Shown here: positions 55,813 to 64,000 of the stretch, in pieces
Layout: every line of letters starts with the position of its first letter
How positions within the stretch are numbered: the stretch's first letter is position 1
NCBI GenBank assembly: GCA_009760855.2
Contig: WPIO01000009.1
Span: 8,524,001 to 8,588,000 of the forward strand
DNA from: Cristatella mucedo
Lineage: Eukaryota > Bryozoa > Phylactolaemata > Cristatellidae
Length of the DNA stretch: 64,000 bases
Direction of reading: 5' to 3'
Notes under the pieces: generated by a model
Database searches by the model: none
Told to the model about the DNA's origin: nothing
The model's input: only the letters and a program-made list of their open reading frames with translations
Program-made: the position numbers and the translations under genes

Positions 55813-56524
55813 TTGGGCTAACCGGTCATGTACTTTTGTATACCTACTGTCTTCCTCGATGATGTCGGTCCTTGATCCAGCTTTCATTTCATTGCCATTC
55901 GTCCACTGCTTGCCTTGGCTGCTCGATGTGCGTATGTCGTAGTTTGGGCAAGCAGAGGTTGGTGTGCCAAGCTGAAGCAGCGCATTGATCAATTGCAGCA
56001 GTGGCGTAGTTGAGAGCCCGAAAGCGCACCGCGGCTAGTACGGCAGTAAAGTTGAGGAAACAGCATGCAACTTAAGCACAGTGTAAGGGCTTGTCAACAA
56101 CACGTTGCCGCCTGCCTGCGTAAAAGCTACCTGTGTCTGCCTGCTGCCTGGTGACCATCGGAATGCCAGACAGTGCAATTACTGGCAAGCCAGTATCGAT
56201 TGTCTCACCACCTGAAGCAAGCATGTGGCTGCAAGCAAATGTGAACCCGGCAGCCGGATTTAGATGCACTGAGGTGCACTGAAGAAATGCCACAGCCCAA
56301 AGGGAAGGCGTGTTCTGTCACCCATGGGAGTAAAATCCCTTACCTGGTCTGCCGTAGGCTAAAGTCTGCACATGGCGTTCCCTGTGCTATCGAAAGACTG
56401 CCGGTCGACTGGAGCTCATCATTACTTTGTAGTTATTTATTACGTTACATTACATTACGTTGTTGCCTCAGCATCCGTTGCTTTTAGCCTGTCTGAGGAG
56501 ATGCTGCTCGTGTGGGTGCGTTCT

Positions 56525-56592
56525 CTCGATGCTGTTAATCCACTTCAACTGGTGCATAACTCGGTAGCTCGGCCGGTCTGTCGTCTCTCTCT
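56525..56592 (+). mobile_element. possible short LINE A thumb fragment
   Basis: cttcaactggtgcataactc and cggtagctcggccggtctgt resemble the [14 protein letters not shown] region. Only about 60 bp. Confidence 0.4.
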
Positions 56593-56745
56593 CTCGCTCT
56601 CTGCGGTTCTCTCTGTGGCTTTATCTGTTGCTCTCAGTTTGTCTACGCGACTCTCCCTCCCTCTACTTCCAATTCTCTCTCCCTCTCTTCATTGATCTCT
56701 TTTTTTCTCCACTCTTCCCCCATTCTTCCCCTCTCTCTTTTTTAT
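56584..56745 (+). repeat. CT-rich low-complexity tract
   Basis: Irregular (CTCT)n with frequent interruptions. Confidence 0.85.
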
Positions 56746-56852
56746 GGCTTGTCGGTGTGGCTGTATACCTGTGTTGATTACCTGTTCTATGAGGGTCTCT
56801 GGGAGTAATCTTTGGACAATTCTGACTGTCAACCCATCCATTCCTGTTGCAG

Positions 56853-56941
56853 GATCTGCTACTTTTTCAGCCGGCCTTTTAGTTTTCACTGAGGCTCAGC
56901 AAATCGGTGGCTCCAAAAGTAACGGTGGATCGGCTAAGCCG
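56853..56941 (+). CDS. OTUD3: candidate OTUD3 exon
   Basis: The acceptor is catccattcctgttgcag and the donor is AAGCCG|gtaagc. Entering with two bases, as required by the 50822-50880 candidate, gives a fully open frame ending SKSNGGSAKP and leaving phase 0. The segment reads as low-complexity Ser/Gly/Lys linker, which would suit the poorly conserved C-terminal tail of OTUD3. A longer stop-free frame (56744-57010) contains it, so chance is possible. Confidence 0.36.
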
Positions 56942-57029
56942 GTAAGCCAGCTGCCTTGCAGGCCAGGTCAAACAGAGCTGGAGCAAGGCCCGACAGGCAG
57001 AGCTCAGTGAACGTGCTTTTCATGGCCTT

Positions 57030-57405
57030 TGCGACCCATTCCCCCGATGAGCCTTAGCGGTTCGAGCCAGTAGTGCTTGATCGGGAGCCGGCGAAGCTCA
57101 GACAACAGTGGTGTGATGCTTGTAGCTATGTCGTTGACGACAGACGACATTTTGAGCTGCTGAGTTTTGCTCCAGTTGCATGCGCCTAGGGTGCCGGCTC
57201 GGAGTCCTGACGAATGGAAACGCTCGAATCTAGGTACAATGTCACAGGCGGGTGCACTTACTAGTTCGGCTTTAGTGTTCTTTTCCAGGCAGGCCCTGAT
57301 TTTAGCGATGTTTCTTAGCCGAAGGTGAGCCGACTTGATTGTGGTGGCAATGTGCTCATTCAATGCTGTTGTGCTTGCCACATTGCACTCTGTTGCAAAC
57401 AATTC
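57030..57405 (-). mobile_element. LINE family A relative, antisense, diverged
   Basis: The antisense frame 57004-57402 reads HIATTIKSAHLRLRNIAKIR and ACLEKNTKAELV, then N-W-S-K-T-Q-Q and LLSELRRLPIKHYW. This is the thumb region of family A with considerable divergence, suggesting an older subfamily. Confidence 0.75.
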
Positions 57406-57511
57406 CTTATCATAACTACTTGCAGTCTGGCCACAGCTAATCTGGCTGTGAATTCGATCGGATAGTTTGACGATTTTCTACGATTTCCAGTCTTCACACC
57501 ATTAGAAAACA

Positions 57512-57630
57512 TTTAGGTGCTCGCCCCGACCAAGGTTTGACCGAGGTCGTGAGCTTGAGCCCTGTGGCATATATGAAGCACCTGAATAGAGATTAAGTTC
57601 TCTTAGGGCGATGTACAAATGAATTACATA
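57512..57630 (+). repeat. SINE S2, 5'-truncated
   Basis: ggtgctcgccccgaccaagg; B-box-like gagcttgagccc; tail gcacctgaatagagattaag, ttctcttagggcgatgtac. Confidence 0.82.
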
Positions 57631-57839
57631 GTTTTATTTTTATTGACTGACATTCCAAAAACAAACAACGTGCTGTTGGTATTAATGCTTTCAGTGTGAC
57701 GTCATCCCACCACGATTGTTTATGTCCTTTGTCTGGCCTGGCTTGGAGGCCTCAAGCTTTCTCATTTGGAGGCCTAAATTTTCTCTTTTGCTGGAGCACA
57801 TTCCACAGAACCTAAATTTTTAATGAAAATGTCAGCTAA

Positions 57840-57960
57840 TAATGGAGGCAGAACATCCCTGCCTCAGCTGCCTATCGATACCGTCACATAAACGTTCTGT
57901 GGGTTCGGATCAGGGGACTGCCTGGGCCACTGCATCAGCAGCATACCGATTTAATCAAGA
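57840..57960 (-). mobile_element. Tc1-like transposase fragment
   Basis: Read antisense, 57890-57945 codes L-M-Q-W-P-R-Q-S-P-D-P-N-P, matching the family's WPxQSPDLNP block. No termini found. Confidence 0.45.
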
Positions 57961-58059
57961 AAGTACTTTACTCAAGTTGTGTTTGGTCTAGAAAGTTGGA
58001 TTTCAGAGTTCAAATTATCTGCTTGGGATACTATGTGTGACTGCTAGATAACGGTCCTA

Positions 58060-59105
58060 AGTGCGCTAAGTCAGAGGATGTTCTGACGCAAGTCGGGAGG
58101 GAGTTCCAGGCTTTGGGAGCATAACAACTTAATGCTCGGTGTCAGAAAGATTTGAGGTTTGTACGAGGTATTGGTAGACGGTTGGATTCCGAAAAGCGGG
58201 GGGGGGGGGGGTACGATGCTTGGCCTGGTGGGGGAGTAGATCTGAGAGATAGGCTGGAGCCAAAGAATGGAGTGACCTAAAAGTGAGCGACAAAACCTTG
58301 AAGTCGATCCGTTGCTTGATTGGTCGTCAGTGCAGGTCGGCGAGAAGTGGTGTGATGTGGCAACTGCGACGCTCACGACAGACAAGCCTAGCTGCAGAGT
58401 TTTGCATCAGCCGTAATCGCCTGATTGCACATGCCGGTAGGCCAGCAAGCAGTGAGTTACAGAAGTCAAAACGGGATGTCACAAGTGCATGGACCAACTT
58501 AGACGTGGTATCCTTATCTAAACAAGCCAGAATTCTAGCAATGCTATGTAGCTGAAAGTAGGCAGACTTGACTGTGGAGCTGATGTGGTCGTCTAACGAG
58601 AGGTCACTTTGGAACATGGCACCTAGATTTCGAGCTGATTCAACATGAAATATGCTGGCAGAGCCAATTTTGAGCGTAAGCCTTTCCAATTTCTCAATCA
58701 GATTGGGTTTGCCCATAACTAGTACGTTAGTTTTATCATCGTTTAGTTTTAGAAAATTGGCTGCCATCCATTTGTGGATATCATCATCATCAATACATGT
58801 AGCAAGTGAGTTGAAGTTGAGAGAATTTGAGGTGCTCGAAGGCTGGGAGGGATCAGGGCAAAGGTACAACTGAGTGTCATCAGCATAGAAGTGAAAGCCT
58901 AGATTGTGCTTGGCAATCACATCAGCAAGAGGGAGAGTATAAACCGTGAAAAGAGCCGGACCTATCACTGAGCCCTGAGGTACCCCATATTTCAGAGGTA
59001 CCTCGGATGATCATTGTCCATTCACGTCAATACTCTGGAGTCTCCCACTGAGATTGGACCTGAACCATTGCAGAGCAGTGCCAGTGATGCCCAGGCGATC
59101 CACGA
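58060..59105 (-). mobile_element. LINE family A, antisense, RT to C-terminus
   Basis: Runs from the palm (LGITGTALQWF at about 59100) to the C-terminal domain (about 58065). Both the 3' UTR and the 5' part are absent. A G13 run at 58199-58211 disrupts the C-terminal frame. Confidence 0.88.
58327..58968 (-). pseudogene. LINE A reverse transcriptase fragment, 213 codons
   Basis: Open antisense frame with [78 protein letters not shown] and the [17 protein letters not shown] end. Upstream, a stop interrupts the palm (near 59010). The YADD motif is intact. Confidence 0.88.
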
Positions 59106-59107
59106 TT

Positions 59108-59640
59108 CCGGAGCATAAAGCTCCAGGACGTTTGATGACGTATACAGCCAAATGTATCAAATAGAAATAAAAAATATTAAAGACTAAAAGGTTAAAAATA
59201 AAAGACTAAAAATAGCAGAATAAAGGCTAAATATTAAGCAGAGCTGAACTCGCATTTCAAATTTCATTCCGATACGTGAAATATCAGTTGAGGTATTGAA
59301 TTTACAAGGCACCGACCAACCCTGGAAATGAAGCTGTATACGAGTCACAAGTATACCCATCAACAAGCTTCAAGCATATTTCGCGATCTACAAAGATTCG
59401 ACAAGTTGGAATACAAGTCACATATGATGCAGAGATAGGTAAATCTTCTATTTGTAGATTTGTTACTTCTGGTTTACATCCGGGTTAGGTGTGGTTGGCA
59501 TAACCGATTTTTTTCATGTGGAAGTCGTCAGAATCTCCGATCGCAGTTTTAACATATTTGTCTTTCGAAGGGTACCATAAACACATATTTAATAGTCAGA
59601 CAAATTTTATAGGTATATTTTTTACACTCCTCCTTAAACC
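59108..59640. repeat. Dispersed repeat R1, copy 2
   Basis: 59108-59155 (ccaggacgtttgatgacgta, tacagccaaatgtatc) is the reverse complement of part of the first arm of copy 1. 59155-59640 is collinear with 9790-10213. Together they define one repeat family with an inverted terminal arm. Confidence 0.75.
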
Positions 59641-59990
59641 AGCACCCGATGCAGTTGGTAAGATGCATTTTTCTGAAGAGATGTCTCTGGTGCATCCAAA
59701 AAATCTTACTTCATTGTCTTCTGATTGCACTGCCAAAAACAATCCTTCGAATACACAACTGTTTTCGCAACCACGTGAACCGCCAAACAAGCTAACTGTG
59801 CATGTTTTTCTGTTCCTAGTAGTCCAGCCGTGGTGGCAGCATGCACAATCTGATGCATTTACTGCTTCTTCGTATTAATCCTATCCTGTGGTAGTGTTTT
59901 TGGAGAAGATTTTGTAAAAGTCAACAAAGTTTTAGGTTTGTCTTAATTTCCCATGATGCGTAGATGTTTTGGGCCAGCTCTGCATAACAG

Positions 59991-60022
59991 CATCTCACTC
60001 GAGAGCAAAAGAAAAAGTTAAG
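59991..60022 (+). CDS. OTUD3: candidate OTUD3 micro-exon, basic tail
   Basis: This is a 32-bp segment between ataacag and the donor TTAAG|gtaagg. In the phase left by 56853-56941 it reads HLTREQKKKL. The C-terminus of human OTUD3 carries a similar short basic motif (TNKQRREQ, from memory), which is the only reason to propose it. The acceptor has a weak pyrimidine tract. The next exon, expected to be Lys/Arg rich, was not found before 64000. Confidence 0.25.
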
Positions 60023-60039
60023 GTAAGGTAGCTCTTAGA

Positions 60040-60990
60040 AAATGCCCGCCTTGCAAAACGGCTCTAGTCAGCTAGGACAAAATCAGGGAGCAACCGTCTC
60101 TGCTCAGAGCTTGACGGTGCCCGACCGACAGAGCATCTGACTAACTATGCTGCCGGCACCTGTAGGCCGGCACACGTTTCGCAGCCTCCTTAGACTGCTG
60201 CACGTTTTTAAAGCAAGCATATACGATTGTGCAATTCGGCGACCCGTGTGCCAGTACTTTCGTTGAGGCGGCCTATGGGGCTTGATGTTGGCAGTGGCAG
60301 CTGAGCGCCGAGCAGAGATGAGCACCTGCTGAGTAATAATGCCAGTTTAATAGACCAAACTAGTTGTGACCTATAATCCGCACGAGCGCTACCTGAAATT
60401 CCGACAAAGGAATGCTATGCTTAGCCAGCTTAGCATCAGCTTAACCAGTCCAGCCTGGAGGCACGGTGTTTTTCTAGAGGGCATCGGCATTTAGCCTGAT
60501 TAGGGAATGGTTGCAGCCGGTGCCTTGCCGACGACTCGGTATTTATGGCATACCAACCTGATCACTATGATCTGCGTCGGCTTGAAATTCAGTGCCCCCA
60601 TTTGGTGCTACCTGCGTCTTCTATTGCACCCTGGTGGTGGTTAGCGAAAATACCGTTTAAGCAAAAACCTTTATAAGTGCCGCCGTTGTTTGTCACCCTT
60701 TGGTGATAGCAAATTCGTTCCCTTAGACAGCATCCTGTAATCAAATTACCTACTGGATTCCCAATATCGTGTTCCTGGGCAGTGCTAAGCTATGGGTGCC
60801 AACTCCCAGCCTAGTAAACCTGCGATCATCTCTGACTCCTCGAAAGAAAGGGGCCAACATTAAAAATATGGTTTTAGGGATTGCCAGGCAGAACCCCCTC
60901 GGCCTGTCTCTGTCCAGCTGCGTCTCTGCCTATCTCAGTATACTGTTCTTTTCATCTAGGTATGTTTCTCTGTTTTTTAATCTCTGTCTC
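60040..60990. other. no recognised feature
   Basis: Mixed sequence, no repeat family recognised. Confidence 0.4.
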
Positions 60991-60994
60991 TCTC

Positions 60995-61134
<140 letters not shown>

Positions 61135-61610
61135 TTTTATCTTTTTTGGTCAGCCTGGTTGCAGGGACTAGGAGATTGACAGAGAATGGGATGTCTTCTT
61201 ATTATGTAAACGAATCCCTAGTACGGCTGCACATGTCGTTCATGGCTGCACCCTGAGACGGCAGTACGGCTTTGTGACATTCTGGCTATACAGTCGATCT
61301 ACCAAATCGAGCATTGATAGGTGTGCACGTGACCAGCGGTGCTGCATCACTGGAACGGGTGACTTGGGGCGGTATCGTGCCGAGTTAAATTCGAGCATGC
61401 CTATGGCTGTAAGACCCAGCAGTGGCTAAGACAGGGCAGAGCAGTCTACTCTTAGATCTTACTTATAAACAGTAACTGAGCCAGTGGCTGGCGGGGGTTG
61501 GGCATTTACCCCCCCCCCCTACAGCCAGGACAATGACCTAAGGCGCCTCCTATTCCTACCGAACCCCAGGGAACGCCTCGACCGTCACCGTGATGAAATT
61601 GTCATTATTT
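61135..61610. other. no recognised feature
   Basis: C9 run at 61510-61518. No coding signal recognised. Confidence 0.4.
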
Positions 61611-61611
61611 C

Positions 61612-61760
61612 GCTCGATGAGCACCCTACCCCGAGTTCTTGTCAAATAAACACCATGAACTTTACGCCATAATTTTTTATTAATTTCAGGTCTAACCCTG
61701 CCTACATGCAAATCTCGCCGGTCTTCTGAAAAGCGTTCTTCGTCAGCTGAAAACTGAGTT
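61612..61760 (+). repeat. Dispersed repeat R2, copy 2
   Basis: Shares taattttttattaatttcag, gtctaaccctgcctacatgc and cttcgtcagctgaaaa with the 54330-54720 interval. Confidence 0.55.
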
Positions 61761-62204
61761 CATATAAACTACATGTGCCAGAGGCGACTGCATGTCAAAG
61801 GAGACATGATTCCGTGGCCGGATTTTATTTTCCAGCTTCATTGCCGTCAATAAAATCGACAACCTCTCTACTTTCGGGGACCTCTAAAAAGTTGGCTTTG
61901 TCTCCTGTATCGATATGGGTGCCACATCTTCTTTAGATCGAGAGCATTTGTCTTGCTCTGTCCTCCCCCCCCCCGGCATGCCTTAGCAACCAATCGTCAT
62001 TTCGGCTTCCTACTGATGTCAGTTTTAAAGGAATCGGTACTGGCTGCTGGCTTCTCCATTCGTTGCTAGCAGGTGAAGCAATGACTCCAGGCTGACAAGT
62101 GGTCGGCCTGGCGTGTGGCCTTCCTCTAAGCCTGTGTGTCCTTTGGGTTAAAATGTCGGCTGCCGACATTCTGCAAATGCGTGGCAAGTAGCAGCTGCTA
62201 GATT

Positions 62205-62345
62205 TTAGTCTAGAGATAAGGGGCTCTCACTTCAAAACCATGGTCGCCGAGAGTTTGATTCATTCAACGGGCGATTCACGAATGACAAGTAGGCGGAAAG
62301 CTGCCGTTGCTCTTTTGCCGCTAGTAGAGAGGAGCCTGTTTGAGT
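62205..62345 (+). repeat. SINE S1, diverged
   Basis: tagtctagagataaggggct, gagagtttgattcattcaac, gggcgattc and gctcttttgccgctagta follow S1 order. Weak match. Confidence 0.45.
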
Positions 62346-62778
62346 CACGGGGTCTGTAATAATTTGTTTTACTGACGCAGTGCCCGATGATGGCACCTTA
62401 GTCAGATCAGTTTGACCAAGTGTGTGACGACGAAAGGCTGCTGCTGCGACGGCACTGCTCTGATAAGCGAAGATGGCTAATCGCCTGCTTGAATTGAGCT
62501 GCTTATGGAACCCGCAGAGGGTGTGGAGACATTTTTCACATTTGTGGATACTCATTTTCATCCGTTTTGACAACGTCGACGTTCTATCGAGCTTGGGGAG
62601 GCAAACTAGGTCGTATTACAGATTACTTTCAAGGAAGTTTCAGTCGTATATCCCAAAGCTAGTTGGAAAATAAACTCTGAATGGGAAGCGTTTATCCGCG
62701 ATTTTAATTTGAACCGTTTGACCCGCCTTGGAATACCATAGCTTCTGGTTTGTCATAGCAGTTAGTCACTTCCGACAT
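62346..62778. other. no recognised feature
   Basis: Short frames only. Confidence 0.35.
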
Positions 62779-62779
62779 A

Positions 62780-63838
62780 CATTTGAGCGCTGAAGTATCG
62801 GCGAGGACGCTCAAAATCGCCCCCGTAGCCTACATTTTTCGACTCTGTTGGAAAGAAACGTTATTGCAACCTGCTTTAATTATGTGCGGTATGTACAATA
62901 AGCCTAATTAACATGTAAGGGAATTTTTAGTGCAAGTTTTCCAATCTATCACCAAATTAAAATTGTGCTACCGATTGGCAATCACCTTTCTGAGCCTCTC
63001 GGGCATACAGCACTCACAAACGTTCGTTGTCTTTCTCCAACGTGTAGTAAGTAAACTGGGAACGTCGGCGAGTCGTCGGGTGTGATATGATCCTCGGGTG
63101 ATCAGAGCTTTATATCAACTTCATCTCAGAGAGTGGGTTTCGGATCTGGAGATTGGGCCAGGCCACTCATAAAGCTCTATGGGCCCTAAACCAAACTCAG
63201 AAGTATTCGGGGGGGTATATTAAGCCTATTTAGACGTGCTTAGAGTCATTATCCTGCTTTGTACTAAACGCTGCAAAAAAGTTTCTCTCTTCGTCAGCCT
63301 ATCCTCTCGGTTTGTAATGACACGTGGGCGGCCGGGTCTCTGCGGTTATCCACGGTACCGGTCGTGGCAATTTTCCTCAGGTTGTACCTCATCGTAGTCT
63401 TACCAATGCACAATTATTTGGCAATGCAACGTTGCAAAGTCCCGTTTAGTGTAAAGTTCTCAACTGGCCCTTCGTGAAGTCAGTCAACTTGTTAGTGTAA
63501 GGCAAGCCGAACGGCAGCAGCTTTCGGATAGGAACCTCGGTGAGCTGTAGCGCTCGTTTTTACTGGGCGTGCATAAGTGCTTCCGGAGGCGAGCAATCCA
63601 GTAGTTCTCAGCATTCCATAAAATGATGAGAGCCGCCAATTTTATGTGAAGTTAAAGGGTCGAAGCCGAATTTCCTCGTTCTTTTTCCAGTTGTGTGCAC
63701 TGGTTTGCAAAAACGCCGTTGCGAAAGAAACTACTTTATTGAGTGCATTCGTTTTGTGTGCTTTGGTTTAGCTGTTCACGGTCCGATGCCCGCAGCTCCT
63801 CATAAACAAGGGGTCGCCGAGACTTCTGTACTCGAGTG
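62780..63838 (-). mobile_element. Tc1-like DNA transposon, copy 3, internally deleted
   Basis: The termini resemble copy 1: 62780 inward includes GAAGTATCGGCGA, and 63838 inward is CACTCGAGTACAGAAGTC (antisense). TA precedes the left end; the right flank is CA. Antisense transposase remnants include W-P-G and, one frame over, Q-S-P-D-P-K-P at about 63125-63165. About 500 bp of the middle of copy 1 is missing. Length 1059 bp. Confidence 0.78.
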
Positions 63839-64000
63839 CATGAACATCTGTAGAGTTTCCAAGAATTTGTGCAGGGCATGCCCGAGCTACGCCATTATCG
63901 TGTGCTCGAAATTTAACTTCAAGCCATATGCAGTACCCTCGAAGCAGTCTTTTGAATCGATTGTCTTGGTCTCACCCGAAAACAAGCTACCGATAGTGGC
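63839..64000. other. no recognised feature
   Basis: Terminal 160 bp, no match noticed. Confidence 0.4.

Overview
This window looks like animal (metazoan) nuclear DNA. Short exons with consensus splice sites are separated by introns of up to about 16 kb, and the introns are packed with non-LTR retrotransposon fragments, tRNA-derived SINEs, decayed Tc1-like DNA transposons and dinucleotide repeats. There are no operons, no ribosome-binding-site pattern and no dense coding. The repeat types suggest an invertebrate or another non-mammalian animal, but I cannot name the species.

One host gene is recognisable on the + strand: an orthologue of the OTU-family deubiquitinase OTUD3. Three consecutive exons (11939-12084, 28370-28482, 42664-42801) join in phase and together encode the catalytic core, from the catalytic Cys motif NCLFRAL to the catalytic His motif LHYSSIR. 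A fourth exon (43371-43519) follows in phase after an apparent GC-AG intron. Three more phase-compatible candidate exons (50822-50880, 56853-56941, 59991-60022) may continue the C-terminal region, with falling confidence. The first coding exon, which should end in the D-G part of the DGNC motif, was not found and probably lies upstream of the window.

The rest is mainly mobile DNA. LINE family A is an L2/CR1-like element with a 3' stem-loop and an (ATT)n tail. It is present as about 18 fragments on both strands; the best copy is at 37610-39545. LINE family B is a second L2/CR1-like family with its best copy at 35180-37610 and antisense 3' parts at 10395-11130, 13065-13510 and 25255-25320. SINE S1 is tRNA-like with the B box GGTTCGAATCC, and has about 17 copies. 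SINE S2 is tRNA-like and its 3' end resembles the LINE A 3' end. A Tc1/mariner-like family has three clear copies (19723-21292, about 21880-23289, 62780-63838) and one fragment. A separate 636-bp element (31270-31905) has 33-bp terminal inverted repeats. Two further dispersed repeats, here called R1 and R2, occur twice each.

Layout: 1-11.9 kb is presumed OTUD3 intron 1 or upstream DNA, dense in antisense LINE A. 12.1-28.4 kb is intron 2, with LINE A/B, large GA and CA/TG microsatellites and two Tc1 copies. 28.5-42.7 kb is intron 3, with foldback repeats, the TIR element, LINE A/B and a GC-rich unique stretch at 40.5-42.6 kb. 43-64 kb holds the 3' part of the gene, again broken up by SINE, LINE and Tc1 copies. 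Many long open frames here are only stop-free simple repeats or fragments of retrotransposon reverse transcriptase.
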